DNA of 64,000 nucleotides, taken from Actinomadura latina NBRC 106108. GTDB taxonomy: Bacteria > Actinomycetota > Actinomycetes > Streptosporangiales > Streptosporangiaceae. The stretch covers positions 868,001 through 932,000 of the forward strand of contig NZ_BCQS01000005.1 in assembly GCF_001552195.1 (NCBI RefSeq). Reading direction: 5' to 3'. Below, piece after piece: positions 7,480-15,461 of this stretch. The notes under the pieces were generated by a model that saw only the letters and a program-made list of their open reading frames with translations, was not told where the DNA came from and ran no database searches. The position numbers were made by a program, and so were the translations under genes. Within the stretch, counting starts at the first letter, position 1. Each line of letters opens with the position of its first letter.

Positions 7480-7496
7480 GTCTCAGATCATGAGAC
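7480..7496. promoter_or_regulatory. Palindrome GTCTCA-N5-TGAGAC upstream of the cimA leader
   Basis: A perfect six-base inverted repeat with a five-base centre, 44 bp upstream of the leader ATG. The core TCTCA-N5-TGAGA recurs before the ilvB leader (23361-23375) and, with one change, before the third leader (10984-11000). A shared repressor or activator site is the likely meaning. In actinobacteria an IclR-type regulator (NdgR/LtbR) or an Lrp protein are candidates; which one is inference. Confidence 0.6.
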
Positions 7497-7542
7497 GGCA
7501 CGGCCCCGGCGCGCGGACCGCCGGGGCGTGCGAACCCGCAGG

Positions 7543-8646
7543 TCAGACGATCTCGTGGACCCAGCCGTAGGGATCGGGACGGGTGCCGTACTGAATGCCG
7601 ACCAGCTCCTGGCGCAGCCGCATCGAGATCTCGCCGGGCTCGCCGTCCCCGATCGTCCACTCGCGGTCGCTGCCCTTGACCCGGCCGACCGGGCTGATGA
7701 TCGCGGCGGTGCCGCAGCCGAACACCTCGGTGATCTCGCCGGACTCGCAGCCGGCCTGCCACTCGTCGATGCTGATCTTGCCCTCCTCGGTGGGGACGCC
7801 GAGGTCGGGGGCCAGCTTGAGCATCGAGTCGCGGGTGACGCCGGCGAGCAGCGTGCCGGTGAGCGCGGGGGTGAGAAGCCGGGCCCCCGCGCCGGAGCCG
7901 TAGACGAACATGAGGTTCATCGAGCCGACCTCCTCGACCCAGCGGTGCTCCACCGCGTCGAGCCAGACGACCTGGTCGCAGCCCTGCTGGACGGCCTCGG
8001 CCTGCCCGGCGAAGGACGCCGCGTAGTTCCCGCCGAACTTGGCCTCGCCGGTGCCGCCCGGCGCCGCGCGGGTGTAGTCCTGCGACAGCCACACCGAGAC
8101 GGGCTTGATGCCGCGCGGGTAGTACAGCCCGGACGGCGACGCGATGACCATGAACAGGAACTCGCTCGCCGGGCTGTTGACGCCGAGCGCGCGGGTCGTG
8201 GCGAACATGAACGGGCGCAGGTAGAGGCTGTGGCCCTCGGCGTCGGGGACCCACTCCCGGTCGGTGCGGACGAGCAGCTCGACCGCGTCCACGAACAGCT
8301 GCTCGGGGATCTCCGGCATCGCCATCCGCTTCGCCGACCGGTTCATCCGGGCCGCGTTCATGTACGGGCGGAAGGTGACGATGGACCCGTCCGGCTGCTT
8401 GTAGGCCTTGAGCCCCTCGAAGAGCTCCTGGGCGTAGTGGAACACCTGCGATGCCGGGTCCATCGGGATCGGCCCGTACGGTTCGAGCTTCGCGTCGTGC
8501 CAGCCGCGCTCCGCCGAGTACCTGATCGTGATCATGTGGTCGGTGAAGTGCCGGCCGAAGCCGGGGTCGGCCATGATCGCGGCGCGCTCCGCGGCGCTCG
8601 CGGGCCGCTCGGTGCGCGTGATCTCGAACTCCAGGGTGTCGCTCAT
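7543..8646 (-). CDS. ilvE: Branched-chain amino acid aminotransferase
   Basis: PLP enzyme of fold class IV that makes and degrades Val, Leu and Ile by transamination with glutamate. It has 367 residues, the usual length of the BCAT-2/eukaryote-like group. The PLP lysine is K203 in EAKFGGNYAAS. Other family blocks are HYAQELFEGLKAY (about 70-82), LYLRPFMFAT, and EVGSMNLMFVYG with the later EVFGCGTAAIISPVG. It lies between leuB (163 bp upstream) and the cimA leader (106 bp downstream) on the same strand and completes the end of the pathway served by cimA, leuB and ilvBNC. Confidence 0.95.
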   Translation of the reverse strand: MSDTLEFEITRTERPASAAERAAIMADPGFGRHFTDHMITIRYSAERGWHDAKLEPYGPIPMDPASQVFHYAQELFEGLKAYKQPDGSIVTFRPYMNAARMNRSAKRMAMPEIPEQLFVDAVELLVRTDREWVPDAEGHSLYLRPFMFATTRALGVNSPASEFLFMVIASPSGLYYPRGIKPVSVWLSQDYTRAAPGGTGEAKFGGNYAASFAGQAEAVQQGCDQVVWLDAVEHRWVEEVGSMNLMFVYGSGAGARLLTPALTGTLLAGVTRDSMLKLAPDLGVPTEEGKISIDEWQAGCESGEITEVFGCGTAAIISPVGRVKGSDREWTIGDGEPGEISMRLRQELVGIQYGTRPDPYGWVHEIV

Positions 8647-8774
8647 CGCGGTTCGTCCTCTCGCGGATCGCCGGGCGGCCCCATCGCCGCTGTGGCTTCC
8701 TTAGTCCCTATTGTCGTACTTCGTCTAGACCTGCTCCTCCACGCGGCGCATGCCGAAGACCGGGCGCGCCGCGA

Positions 8775-8810
8775 GGGCACACCCGGTCCGGCCGGACAGG
8801 CGGCGTGCCC
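8775..8810 (-). terminator. Possible hairpin after leuB
   Basis: GGGCAC (8775-8780) pairs with GTGCCC (8805-8810) around an inner GTCCGGCCGGAC palindrome, just at the leuB stop codon. There is no T-run. It may reduce read-through from leuB into ilvE rather than end transcription. Confidence 0.35.
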
Positions 8811-9859
8811 TATCCGGATACTCGCTTGGCGATCGCGTCGCCGATCTGGGACGTGGAGCGGGCGCCGAGGCCCGTACGCTCGGCCAGGTCGTCCGAGACG
8901 GCCTGCTCGACGCGGCGGGCGGCGTCGCCCTCGCCGACGTGGTCGAGCAGCATCGCGACGGACAGGATCGTGGCGGTCGGGTCGGCCTTGCCCTGCCCGG
9001 CGATGTCGGGCGCGCTGCCGTGCACCGGCTCGAACATCGAGGGCGCGGTGCGGTCGGGGTTGACGTTGCCGGACGCGGCGAGCCCGATCCCGCCGGCGAT
9101 GGCGGCGCCGATGTCGGTGATGATGTCGCCGAACAGGTTGTCGGTGACGACGACGTCGAACCGCTGCGGCTGGTTCACGAAGAACATGGTGGCCGCGTCG
9201 ACATGGACGTAATCCGTAGTGACCTGCGGGTACTCCGCGCCGACCCGCTTCAGGACGCGCTGGTACAGATCACCCGCGAACGTCAGGACGTTGTCCTTGT
9301 GGACCAGCGTGAGCTTCCTGCGCGGCCGGGACGCCGCCACCTCGAACGCGTACCGGACGACCCGCTCGACCCCGTACGCGGTGTTCACGCTCTCCTGCGT
9401 GGCGACCTCGTGCGGGGTGCCCTTCCGCAGCACGCCGCCGACACCGGTGTACGGCCCCTCGGTGCCCTCCCGGACGACGACCATGTCGATGTCATCGGGC
9501 CCCACGCCCGCTAGCGGGGTCTGGACGCCCGGGAACAGCTTCACCGGACGCAGGTTGACGTAGTGGTCGAGCTCGAACCGGGTCCGCAGCAGCAGCCCGC
9601 GCTCCAGCGTCCCGCTGGGCACGCTCGGGTCGCCGACGGCGCCGAGCAGGATGACCTCCTGCTCGCGCAGCTCGGCCAGCACCGAGTCGGGCAGCGTCTC
9701 CCCCGTCCGGTGCCAGCGGGCGGCGCCCAGGTCGTAGGGGGTCTGCTCGAACCTGAGGTCGCCGGACACGGCGTCGAGGACCTTCAGTCCCTCGGCGACC
9801 ACCTCGGGGCCGATCCCGTCACCGGGGATGACGGCCAGACGAATGCTGCGCGAAGCCAT
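8810..9859 (-). CDS. leuB: 3-isopropylmalate dehydrogenase
   Basis: NAD-dependent oxidative decarboxylation of 3-isopropylmalate to 2-oxoisocaproate in leucine synthesis; the enzyme also acts on the citramalate-derived intermediate in the isoleucine route started by CimA. The 349-residue protein begins with the family's [20 protein letters not shown], has the substrate loop R in [36 protein letters not shown], the [10 protein letters not shown] metal aspartates and [25 protein letters not shown] near the end. It starts 43 bp after the FhuF-like gene, which suggests cotranscription with that gene and control by the leader at 10883-10927. Confidence 0.95.
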   Translation of the reverse strand: MASRSIRLAVIPGDGIGPEVVAEGLKVLDAVSGDLRFEQTPYDLGAARWHRTGETLPDSVLAELREQEVILLGAVGDPSVPSGTLERGLLLRTRFELDHYVNLRPVKLFPGVQTPLAGVGPDDIDMVVVREGTEGPYTGVGGVLRKGTPHEVATQESVNTAYGVERVVRYAFEVAASRPRRKLTLVHKDNVLTFAGDLYQRVLKRVGAEYPQVTTDYVHVDAATMFFVNQPQRFDVVVTDNLFGDIITDIGAAIAGGIGLAASGNVNPDRTAPSMFEPVHGSAPDIAGQGKADPTATILSVAMLLDHVGEGDAARRVEQAVSDDLAERTGLGARSTSQIGDAIAKRVSG

Positions 9860-9878
9860 GGGCGCACTCTACTGCAAA

Positions 9879-9906
9879 CGTCTCACTGCGTGGGCTTCCG
9901 TCTCAC
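9879..9906. repeat. Direct repeat CGTCTCAC, 20-bp period, just upstream of leuB
   Basis: CGTCTCAC occurs at 9879-9886 and 9899-9906, exactly two helical turns apart, in the 43-bp gap before leuB and across the stop of the FhuF-like gene. Each copy contains GTCTCA, the half-site of the palindromes found before the leader peptides, so a tandem half-site operator is possible. Confidence 0.35.
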
Positions 9907-10583
9907 GATCCGGGCAGGAGCCCGCAATCCCCGCACATCCCGCCACCGGGCACCCGGCAGTACAGGCAGCAACTCTTCCGGACGAACCCGTCCGGCCCGA
10001 AGTTCCCCGCCCCGGCCAGCGGCTCCCGCGCCAGCAGCGCCCGCACCAGGTCGCCTCTCGCGGGCTCGGCCGGCCCCACGTTGAGGCTCCCGGCCAGCGC
10101 GGACGCCGCGTTGCCCCAGATGAGCCCGTCCGCAAGGCCGGTGAACTCCAGCATCGCCTCGCGCAACGGCCGGAGCTGCCCGTCCATCACCACGTCGTGA
10201 ACAAGCGCGGCGGCCTCCGCGATCCCTTGCACATGCCAGCCCGCGGGCTCCGCGAGCCCCAGCCTGATCGGCTCGCCCGGCGCCCACCGCCATCGCAGGT
10301 CGCGCAGATCCGGGACGATCCCGACCGCCGCGGCGGCCACGGCGGGCGACCACAACCGCGCCGCGAGCCCCTGGAACACCAGCGAGCCCGCGACCCGCCG
10401 CTCCGTCGTCCCAAGCCGCTCGCCGTAGTCGCGGGTGAGCGCCCGCAACCGTTCACCATCACGAGGGAACGACCGCCACGCGGGGCCGTCCACCCCGACC
10501 GTCACGACGTCGAAGTACGGCCCGAGCCGAGCGACGTCCCTCAGCACTCCCGCGGCATCGTCAGAAGCGGCTTCAACCGGCAT
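9903..10583 (-). CDS. FhuF-like (2Fe-2S)-binding protein
   Basis: A 226-residue cytoplasmic protein of the ferric-siderophore-reductase (FhuF) type. The C-terminus carries C205-C206-x10-C217-x2-C220, the FhuF 2Fe-2S pattern, with an additional Cys at 209 (KSCCLYCRVPGGGMCGDCGL). The N-terminal 180 residues show the helical RVAGSLVFQGLAARLWSPAVAAA segment common to this group. FhuF proteins reduce ferric siderophores, but many actinobacterial relatives lie outside siderophore loci. Here the gene sits between a 30-codon ORF and leuB, downstream of a branched-chain leader peptide, and no siderophore gene is in the window. Its role may be iron or Fe-S supply linked to amino-acid synthesis; that is inference. 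Confidence 0.8.
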   Translation of the reverse strand: MPVEAASDDAAGVLRDVARLGPYFDVVTVGVDGPAWRSFPRDGERLRALTRDYGERLGTTERRVAGSLVFQGLAARLWSPAVAAAAVGIVPDLRDLRWRWAPGEPIRLGLAEPAGWHVQGIAEAAALVHDVVMDGQLRPLREAMLEFTGLADGLIWGNAASALAGSLNVGPAEPARGDLVRALLAREPLAGAGNFGPDGFVRKSCCLYCRVPGGGMCGDCGLLPGS

Positions 10584-10662
10584 GGCTCCAGTGTGACCGC
10601 AACCGCCCGGAGGACGGCGCCGGCCACCGGCCCGGCCAGGGCCCGAAGTGAGGAGGGAGACG

Positions 10663-10755
10663 CTAGTCGGCCCTGCGGTCCAGGGCGGTCTGCAGGGCGC
10701 GGGCCGCTTCTTCCTCGGCCTCGTCGGCAGGGGTGTTCGTCCAGGTGTCGTTCAT
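10663..10755 (-). CDS. Small acidic hypothetical protein (30 aa)
   Basis: A 30-codon ORF, Asp/Glu/Ala-rich, with a helical C-terminal half (DEAEEEAARALQTALDRRAD). The ATG at 10755 has GGAG eight bases upstream, well placed. It is the first ORF after the leader peptide at 10883-10927 and ends 80 bp before the FhuF-like gene. I know no family for it. It may be a translated microprotein or an accessory of the attenuated transcript; chance cannot be ruled out at this length. Confidence 0.45.
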   Translation of the reverse strand: MNDTWTNTPADEAEEEAARALQTALDRRAD

Positions 10756-10855
10756 GAGGTTGCTCCAGATTCGCTGAGCTGTGGCGAGAGGGCCGCCGGG
10801 TGGGCGTGGTTCGCACGGTCCGGCTCGGAATCGGACTCACGGCCAGGCAGAGCCT

Positions 10856-10898
10856 CCGCAGCGGGTGCCGGCCTGCCGATGATCAGGCCCCGCTGCGG
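10856..10898 (-). promoter_or_regulatory. Leader hairpin of the third branched-chain leader (attenuator-like)
   Basis: CCGCAGCGGG, which reads through the last leader codons (10898-10889), is perfectly complementary to CCCGCTGCGG (10865-10856). Inside lies a second stem, GGCCTG (10889-10884) with CAGGCC (10875-10870). This matches the leader stems before cimA and ilvB. A U-tailed terminator is not seen; a weak GTCCG...CGGAC hairpin lies further down at 10818-10836. Attenuation may therefore be Rho-dependent or translational. Confidence 0.6.
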
Positions 10899-10927
10899 CA
10901 GCGAAGGATTACCACGAAGCGCCGCAT
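10883..10927 (-). CDS. Branched-chain leader peptide upstream of the smORF-FhuF-leuB genes
   Basis: A 14-residue ORF, MRRFVVILRCRSGA, with the consecutive codons Val-Val-Ile-Leu. Its length, the positive start, the control codons and the Arg/Gly-containing end match the cimA and ilvB leaders in this window. AGG lies a few bases before the ATG at 10927. The next ORF downstream is the 30-aa protein, then the FhuF-like protein and leuB, all on the same strand, so it probably attenuates leuB and these companions. Confidence 0.75.
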   Translation of the reverse strand: MRRFVVILRCRSGA

Positions 10928-10983
10928 GACTACCTGCGAGAATACCTCCGACCCGGCGGAGTTGTCCCGACCGGTGGCCAGAA

Positions 10984-11000
10984 ATCTCGGTATCTGAGAT
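10984..11000. promoter_or_regulatory. Palindrome ATCTC-N7-GAGAT upstream of the third leader
   Basis: On the minus strand ATCTCAGATACCGAGAT, 57 bp before the leader ATG. It fits the TCTCA-N5-TGAGA core of the cimA and ilvB sites with one base changed, and occupies the same relative position. Confidence 0.55.
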
Positions 11001-11020
11001 GGACTTGGGGTGGGATACAT

Positions 11021-11052
11021 CACGGGCGGGCGCGCCGGCGCGCCCGCCCGTG
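11021..11052. terminator. 32-bp perfect palindrome after serA
   Basis: Bases 11021-11036 are the exact reverse complement of 11037-11052, giving a very stable GC-only hairpin 18 bp past the serA stop. There is no T-run, as is common for actinomycete terminators. It separates serA from the promoter of the next leader-led unit. Confidence 0.7.
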
Positions 11053-11070
11053 GCGGAAGGCTTCCCGCGC

Positions 11071-12660
11071 CTAGCCGTCGAGGTCGACGCGGCGGCCCAT
11101 GTCGGCGCCGACCTCCTTGGTGATGGCGTCGACGAGCTGCGGGGAGACGGCCGAGTCGACGGTCAGCGCGATCAGCGCCCTGCCGCCCTTGACGTCCCGG
11201 CCGACCTGCATCCCGGCGATGTTGACGTCCTCGTCGCCGAGCAGCTTCCCGACGGCGCCGACGATGCCGGGGCGGTCGACGTAGGAGAAGAACGCCATGT
11301 GCTCGGTCGGGACGAGCTCCATGTTGTAGCCGTTGATCTCGATGATCCGCTCGGCGTGCTTCGGGCCGGTCAGCGTGCCGGACACCGACACGACGTCGCC
11401 GCCGGCCATGGTGCCGCGCACCTGCACGACGTTGCGCCAGTCGGGGCTGTCCTCGGACGTGGTGAGGGTCACCTCGACGCCGCGGTCGCGGGCCAGGAGC
11501 GGCGCGTTGACGAACGTCACGGCCTCCTCGATGACGTCCACGAACACGCCCTTGAGCGCGGCGAGTTCGAGGACCTTCACGTCGTGCTCGGCGATCTCGC
11601 CGCGGACGACGACGTCGAGCCGGACGGGGACGCCGCCGGCGAGGGCGGTGAAGATGCGGCCGAGCTTCTCGGCGAGCGGCAGGCCCGGCTTGACGTCCTC
11701 GGCGACCGCGCCGCCCTGCACGTTCACGGCGTCCGGCACGAACTCGCCGGACAGGGCGAGCTTCACCGAGCGGGCGACCTGCGTGCCGGCCTTCTCCTGC
11801 GCCTCGTGGGTGCTGGCGCCGAGGTGCGGGGTGACGACGACGTTGTCGTGGTGGAACAGCGGGCTCTCGGTGCACGGCTCGGTGCTGAACACGTCGATGC
11901 CGGCGCCGGCGACCCGGCCGTCCTTGATCGCGAGGTCGAGGGCCCCCTCGTCCACGATCCCGCCGCGGGCGGCGTTGACGATCCGGACGGACGGCTTGAC
12001 CTGCTGCAGCTCGCGGTCGCCGATGAGGCCGAGGGTCTCGGGCGTCTTCGGCAGGTGGACGGTGATGAAGTCGCTCTCGCGGAGCAGCTCCTCCAGCGTG
12101 ACGAGCTTCACGCCGAGCTGCGCGGCGCGGGCGGCCTGCACGTAGGGGTCGAACGCGATCACGTTCATGTCGAAGGCGGCGAGGCGCTGCGCGACGAGGA
12201 CGCCGATGCGGCCGAGGCCGAGCACGCCGACGGTCTTGCCCTGCAGCTCGACGCCGGTGTACTTCGAGCGCTTCCACTCGCCCTGCTTGAGCGCGGAGTG
12301 GCCCTGCGGGACGTTGCGCGCGGTGGCGAGGAGCAGCGCGATCGCGTGCTCGGCGGCGGTGACGATGTTGGACGTGGGCGCGTTGACGACCATGACGCCG
12401 GCCTTGGTGGCGGCCTCGACGTCGACGTTGTCGAGGCCGACGCCGGCGCGGGCCACGACCCGCAGCTTCTTGGCGTGCTGGAACACCTCGGCGGTGACCT
12501 TGGTGGCGCTCCGCACGATCAGCGCGTCGACGTCGGCGACGGCCGGGAGCAGCTGCTCGCGGTCGCCGCCGTCGACGTGCCGGACGTCGAAGTCGGCCTC
12601 CAGCACGGCGATGCCGGCCGGGGAGAGTTCTTCTGCGACGAGGACGACGGGCTTGCTCAA
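11071..12660 (-). CDS. serA: D-3-phosphoglycerate dehydrogenase
   Basis: Oxidises 3-phosphoglycerate to 3-phosphohydroxypyruvate, the first step of serine synthesis, with NAD. The 529-residue form is the long actinobacterial type: substrate domain, NAD domain with VGVLGLGRIGVLVAQRL, catalytic region ARGGIVDEGAL and VTPHLGASTHEAQEKAG, then an intervening allosteric domain and a C-terminal ACT domain (GDEDVNIAGMQVGRDVKGGRALIALTVD). The TTG start at 12660 is chosen because the family begins SKPVVLVAEELSPAG and AAGGA lies eleven bases upstream; the upstream extension is not conserved-looking. No leader peptide or operator like those of the ilv/leu genes is seen here. Confidence 0.95.
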   Translation of the reverse strand: MSKPVVLVAEELSPAGIAVLEADFDVRHVDGGDREQLLPAVADVDALIVRSATKVTAEVFQHAKKLRVVARAGVGLDNVDVEAATKAGVMVVNAPTSNIVTAAEHAIALLLATARNVPQGHSALKQGEWKRSKYTGVELQGKTVGVLGLGRIGVLVAQRLAAFDMNVIAFDPYVQAARAAQLGVKLVTLEELLRESDFITVHLPKTPETLGLIGDRELQQVKPSVRIVNAARGGIVDEGALDLAIKDGRVAGAGIDVFSTEPCTESPLFHHDNVVVTPHLGASTHEAQEKAGTQVARSVKLALSGEFVPDAVNVQGGAVAEDVKPGLPLAEKLGRIFTALAGGVPVRLDVVVRGEIAEHDVKVLELAALKGVFVDVIEEAVTFVNAPLLARDRGVEVTLTTSEDSPDWRNVVQVRGTMAGGDVVSVSGTLTGPKHAERIIEINGYNMELVPTEHMAFFSYVDRPGIVGAVGKLLGDEDVNIAGMQVGRDVKGGRALIALTVDSAVSPQLVDAITKEVGADMGRRVDLDG

Positions 12661-12836
12661 GAGAAAACAGTCCTTCGGAAAGTGAGTGGTGTGTGCTGCC
12701 TGCAGGTGAAGTCGCGAGTCACCTCGTCGTGGCCCTCGCCCCCGGCAGCCGAGTCTATAACCCGTGGGCCGCGGCGGATCGCGGCAGGGAAACACTCACC
12801 GGTAACTACCCGTCCGGCCGAGTTCGCCCTGGTCTG

Positions 12837-13475
12837 TCAGGCCGCGTTCGGTTCCGGTACGGCGGCGAGCACGGTCGCCACCCGCTCCGCGTCCGCGACG
12901 TGGATGTGCGGGACGTCCACGAACACGCGCAGCGGCCCGGCGGGCAGCCCCAGCTCCTCGGCGACCCCCACCTGCACCTCCCGCAGCGGGATGTACATCA
13001 GGTAGCCGCGGTGCACGTTCTGCGACCGGAACATCGCCGTCATGGTCAGCCGGTAGCCGCGGATGCGGAACGACAGCGCGGTCAGGGCCGGCAGCCCGTC
13101 CGCCGGCTCGCCCGGGATCGTCAGCGAGATCCACGCGCTCGTCGTCCACGGCCTGGCCCGCAGCAGGTCCACCACCCAGCGGATCTGGTCGTGCCCGTCC
13201 AGGTCGTGCAGCCTCGGCCAGTACCGGCCGCGGACGACGCGCCGGGTCCGCTCCTGGGCCCGCCGGACCAGCCTGGCCCGGTCGCCGTGCTCGTGGAGGA
13301 TCGGATCCTCCCAGCTCAGTGAGGTGATCTCGAAGAGCAGCGGGGGTCCTTCGATGATCGGCCCGCCGTCCTCCAGCCCGGCCTCGCCGGCCGCCCAGAC
13401 GTACCGGAGCACGCCGATCCACGCCTGCCCGCACGTCTCCCAGCGCCGGACGTCCCTGTCGCCTTGCGCCGGCAT
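12837..13475 (-). CDS. Thymidylate-synthase-fold protein lacking the catalytic cysteine
   Basis: A 212-residue protein that appears to be a distant thymidylate synthase relative. Visible matches are DQIRWVVDLLRARPWTTSAWISL (synthase region for dimer Arg and strand), an R-S-Q-N motif in MTAMFRSQNVHRGYLMYIPL, and D-V-P-H-I-H (synthase G-D-x-H-I-Y). Where active synthases have P-C-H, this protein reads LPALTALSF, so the nucleophilic Cys is absent and methylation of dUMP is not expected. It may bind a nucleotide or have another activity. The ATG at 13475 has GGAG seven bases upstream. It follows divergent DNA and precedes serA by 176 bp. The assignment is my pattern reading, not a search. Confidence 0.5.
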   Translation of the reverse strand: MPAQGDRDVRRWETCGQAWIGVLRYVWAAGEAGLEDGGPIIEGPPLLFEITSLSWEDPILHEHGDRARLVRRAQERTRRVVRGRYWPRLHDLDGHDQIRWVVDLLRARPWTTSAWISLTIPGEPADGLPALTALSFRIRGYRLTMTAMFRSQNVHRGYLMYIPLREVQVGVAEELGLPAGPLRVFVDVPHIHVADAERVATVLAAVPEPNAA

Positions 13476-13813
13476 GTCATGACTCCACACCGTTATTCAG
13501 AGATTTACCTGCCTGCGGCATTGCCGGACCGGCAGCGAATTCCGCGCCGTCTCCGGCCGGTGACCTTCCGGCGGCCTCGATCAGCCTCGCACCGCTCATG
13601 CACTTCGCCCCAAGACCCGCTCCGGCGGCGGTCACCGAGTGTTCGCGCAGGTGCTCCCCGCACCGGCCGCGGCCGTCACGGCTTTCTTCAAGTATCAGGC
13701 AACATACCCAAAAACGGTAGGCATATTTATCCGAACGGTACCTTCACCGGCATTCTGACCACATTGTCGTCCACCAGTCACTGGACAATCCGTCCAAACG
13801 ATCGCGGCGGCCG
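13476..13813. other. Intergenic region without a gene
   Basis: No ORF here has a ribosome binding site or a recognisable protein. Bases 13690-13745 are relatively A/T-rich in a GC-rich setting. This is probably the promoter region for the thymidylate-synthase-like gene plus the untranslated end of the DUF2079 gene. I see no strong hairpin. Confidence 0.4.
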
Positions 13814-15361
13814 TCACCACGGGTCGGGGACGTCCCGGTGCAGCACGATATATCCGTCCCGCTGGAAGACCTGCCGGTATCCGGCGGCCTCCAGTTCGGC
13901 GACCCGCCGCCGCTGCCCGGCGACCGACCCGAACGGGAACTCCAGCCGCCCGACGTAGGCGACGACCCAGGGCGCGCCGCGCGACCGCTCGTCCCACAGC
14001 AGCACGCGGGCGCGGGACGTCAGCGCGGGTCCGACGCCGTTGGCCGCCTCGACGAGCGCCCCGTCGGGGATCGTCGCCGCCGCGGCCGACGCCGCGCGGG
14101 CCCGCTCGTTCGGCCGCCACAGCGCCGGGTCGGCCAGATGCCGGTAGGCGAAGAACGGCGCGCAGGCGAGCGTGGCGGCCAGCACCGCGGCCATCGGCGG
14201 GACGGCCGGGACCCGCCGCGCCGGCCCCCACCGCCCGCGCAGCCGCCCGCGCAGCCGCGCCGCCCCGTCCACCGCCGCGAGGACGAGCACGGCGATGATG
14301 AACGCGTTGTAGTGGTAGTGCGGCTCCCACCAGTTGCCGAAGCGGCTCGCGAGCATCCGCTCGGCCAGCATCGGCACGGCGGTGAGGGTGAGCGGGGACG
14401 CCAGCGGCAGCAGGAGCAGCGGCAGGACGACCAGCGCCATCGTCGCGGCCTTCTGCGGCGGGTCGACGAGGACGGTCGCGACGTCCCACGGATGGGTGAG
14501 GGCGTGGGCGGCGGCGTGCGGCACGTCCGGGCCGAGCGCGCCGTAAGCCCAGTAGTAGCCGTTGTCGCCGCCGAAGGCCGCGATGAGCACGCGCGAGCAG
14601 AGCCAGGTGGCGACCAGGCCGACGACGACGTAGGCGAGGCCGGCCCGCCGGTCGCCCCCGGGCAGCAGGTCGCGCGGCCCGCGCCGCTCGCCGTCCTGCT
14701 CGTCGGGGCGGGTGAGCAGGTAGAGGCCGAAGCCGGTGAGCAGGAGGCCCATGTCCTCCTTGACCAGCAGCAGCGCGAACGCCGCCACCGCCGCCTGGGC
14801 GTGCCGCCCGGCGTCGTGCCGCTCGACCAGCAGCGCCGACAGCAGCGGCACGAACGCGACCTCGTGGAAGTCGAACGCGAGCGCCTCGGCGATCGGCCAG
14901 GACAGCGTGTAGGCGCCGGCCGCGCAGTAGGCCGCGCCCGGGCCGAGCCTGCGCTCGGCGTACCGCCAGATCGGCCAGATGGCGAGCGCGAACAGCACCG
15001 CCTGGGCGACCAGCAGCGTCTCGGGGCCGTCGTGGATCCAGTAGAGCGGCGCGAGCAGCGCCAGCATCGGCGAGAAGTGGTCGCCGAGGACGGAGAAGTA
15101 CGGCCCGAAGCCGTTGTGGACGCCCTTCACCATGGCGACCGGCAGGTCGAAGCGGCTGTAGGAGCGGACCGCCTGGTCGAAGATCACCAGGTCGTAGCTG
15201 CCGGTCCGGAAGGCGCGCAGCCGCATCAGCGAGTACGCCGCGTACAGCAGCGCGCTCGCCGCGACCAGCGCGGCGAGCAGCAGGCGACGGCGCCGGGCGT
15301 CTCCCCCTGTGCCGGCGGGGACCTCGCGTGCCGGTCCCTGCGCCACGACGACCTCGGCCAC
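13814..15361 (-). CDS. DUF2079 family multi-spanning membrane protein
   Basis: A 515-residue integral membrane protein with about ten hydrophobic segments, beginning near residue 27 (LLLAALVAASALLYAAYSLM). The family signature is clear: GSYDLVIFDQAVRSYSRFDLPV, then GDHFSPMLALLAPLYWI, FDFHEVAFVPLLSALL and a C-terminal soluble part with PDGALVEAANGVGPALTSRARVLLWDE. DUF2079 proteins resemble GT-C glycosyltransferases in topology, and the acidic FDQ/GDHFSP loop could be catalytic, but activity is unproven. It is a lone gene, separated from the ABC permease by 100 bp. Confidence 0.88.
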   Translation of the reverse strand: MAEVVVAQGPAREVPAGTGGDARRRRLLLAALVAASALLYAAYSLMRLRAFRTGSYDLVIFDQAVRSYSRFDLPVAMVKGVHNGFGPYFSVLGDHFSPMLALLAPLYWIHDGPETLLVAQAVLFALAIWPIWRYAERRLGPGAAYCAAGAYTLSWPIAEALAFDFHEVAFVPLLSALLVERHDAGRHAQAAVAAFALLLVKEDMGLLLTGFGLYLLTRPDEQDGERRGPRDLLPGGDRRAGLAYVVVGLVATWLCSRVLIAAFGGDNGYYWAYGALGPDVPHAAAHALTHPWDVATVLVDPPQKAATMALVVLPLLLLPLASPLTLTAVPMLAERMLASRFGNWWEPHYHYNAFIIAVLVLAAVDGAARLRGRLRGRWGPARRVPAVPPMAAVLAATLACAPFFAYRHLADPALWRPNERARAASAAAATIPDGALVEAANGVGPALTSRARVLLWDERSRGAPWVVAYVGRLEFPFGSVAGQRRRVAELEAAGYRQVFQRDGYIVLHRDVPDPW

Positions 15362-15461
15362 GCGCCGGACGCTACCACCGGTCCGGCGCGCGGCCGGGTT
15401 CCGGCCCGCGCGTTTCCCCTGCGACGCGCTTCACATGACCGTGCTTTTCCGCTGCCGATTC

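Noticed and set aside
12661..12836. Leader peptide or TCTCA palindrome before serA
   Set aside because: No run of control codons and no matching dyad found.
10999..13005. 668-codon plus-strand ORF opposite serA
   Set aside because: Antisense shadow; serA on the other strand has full family motifs.
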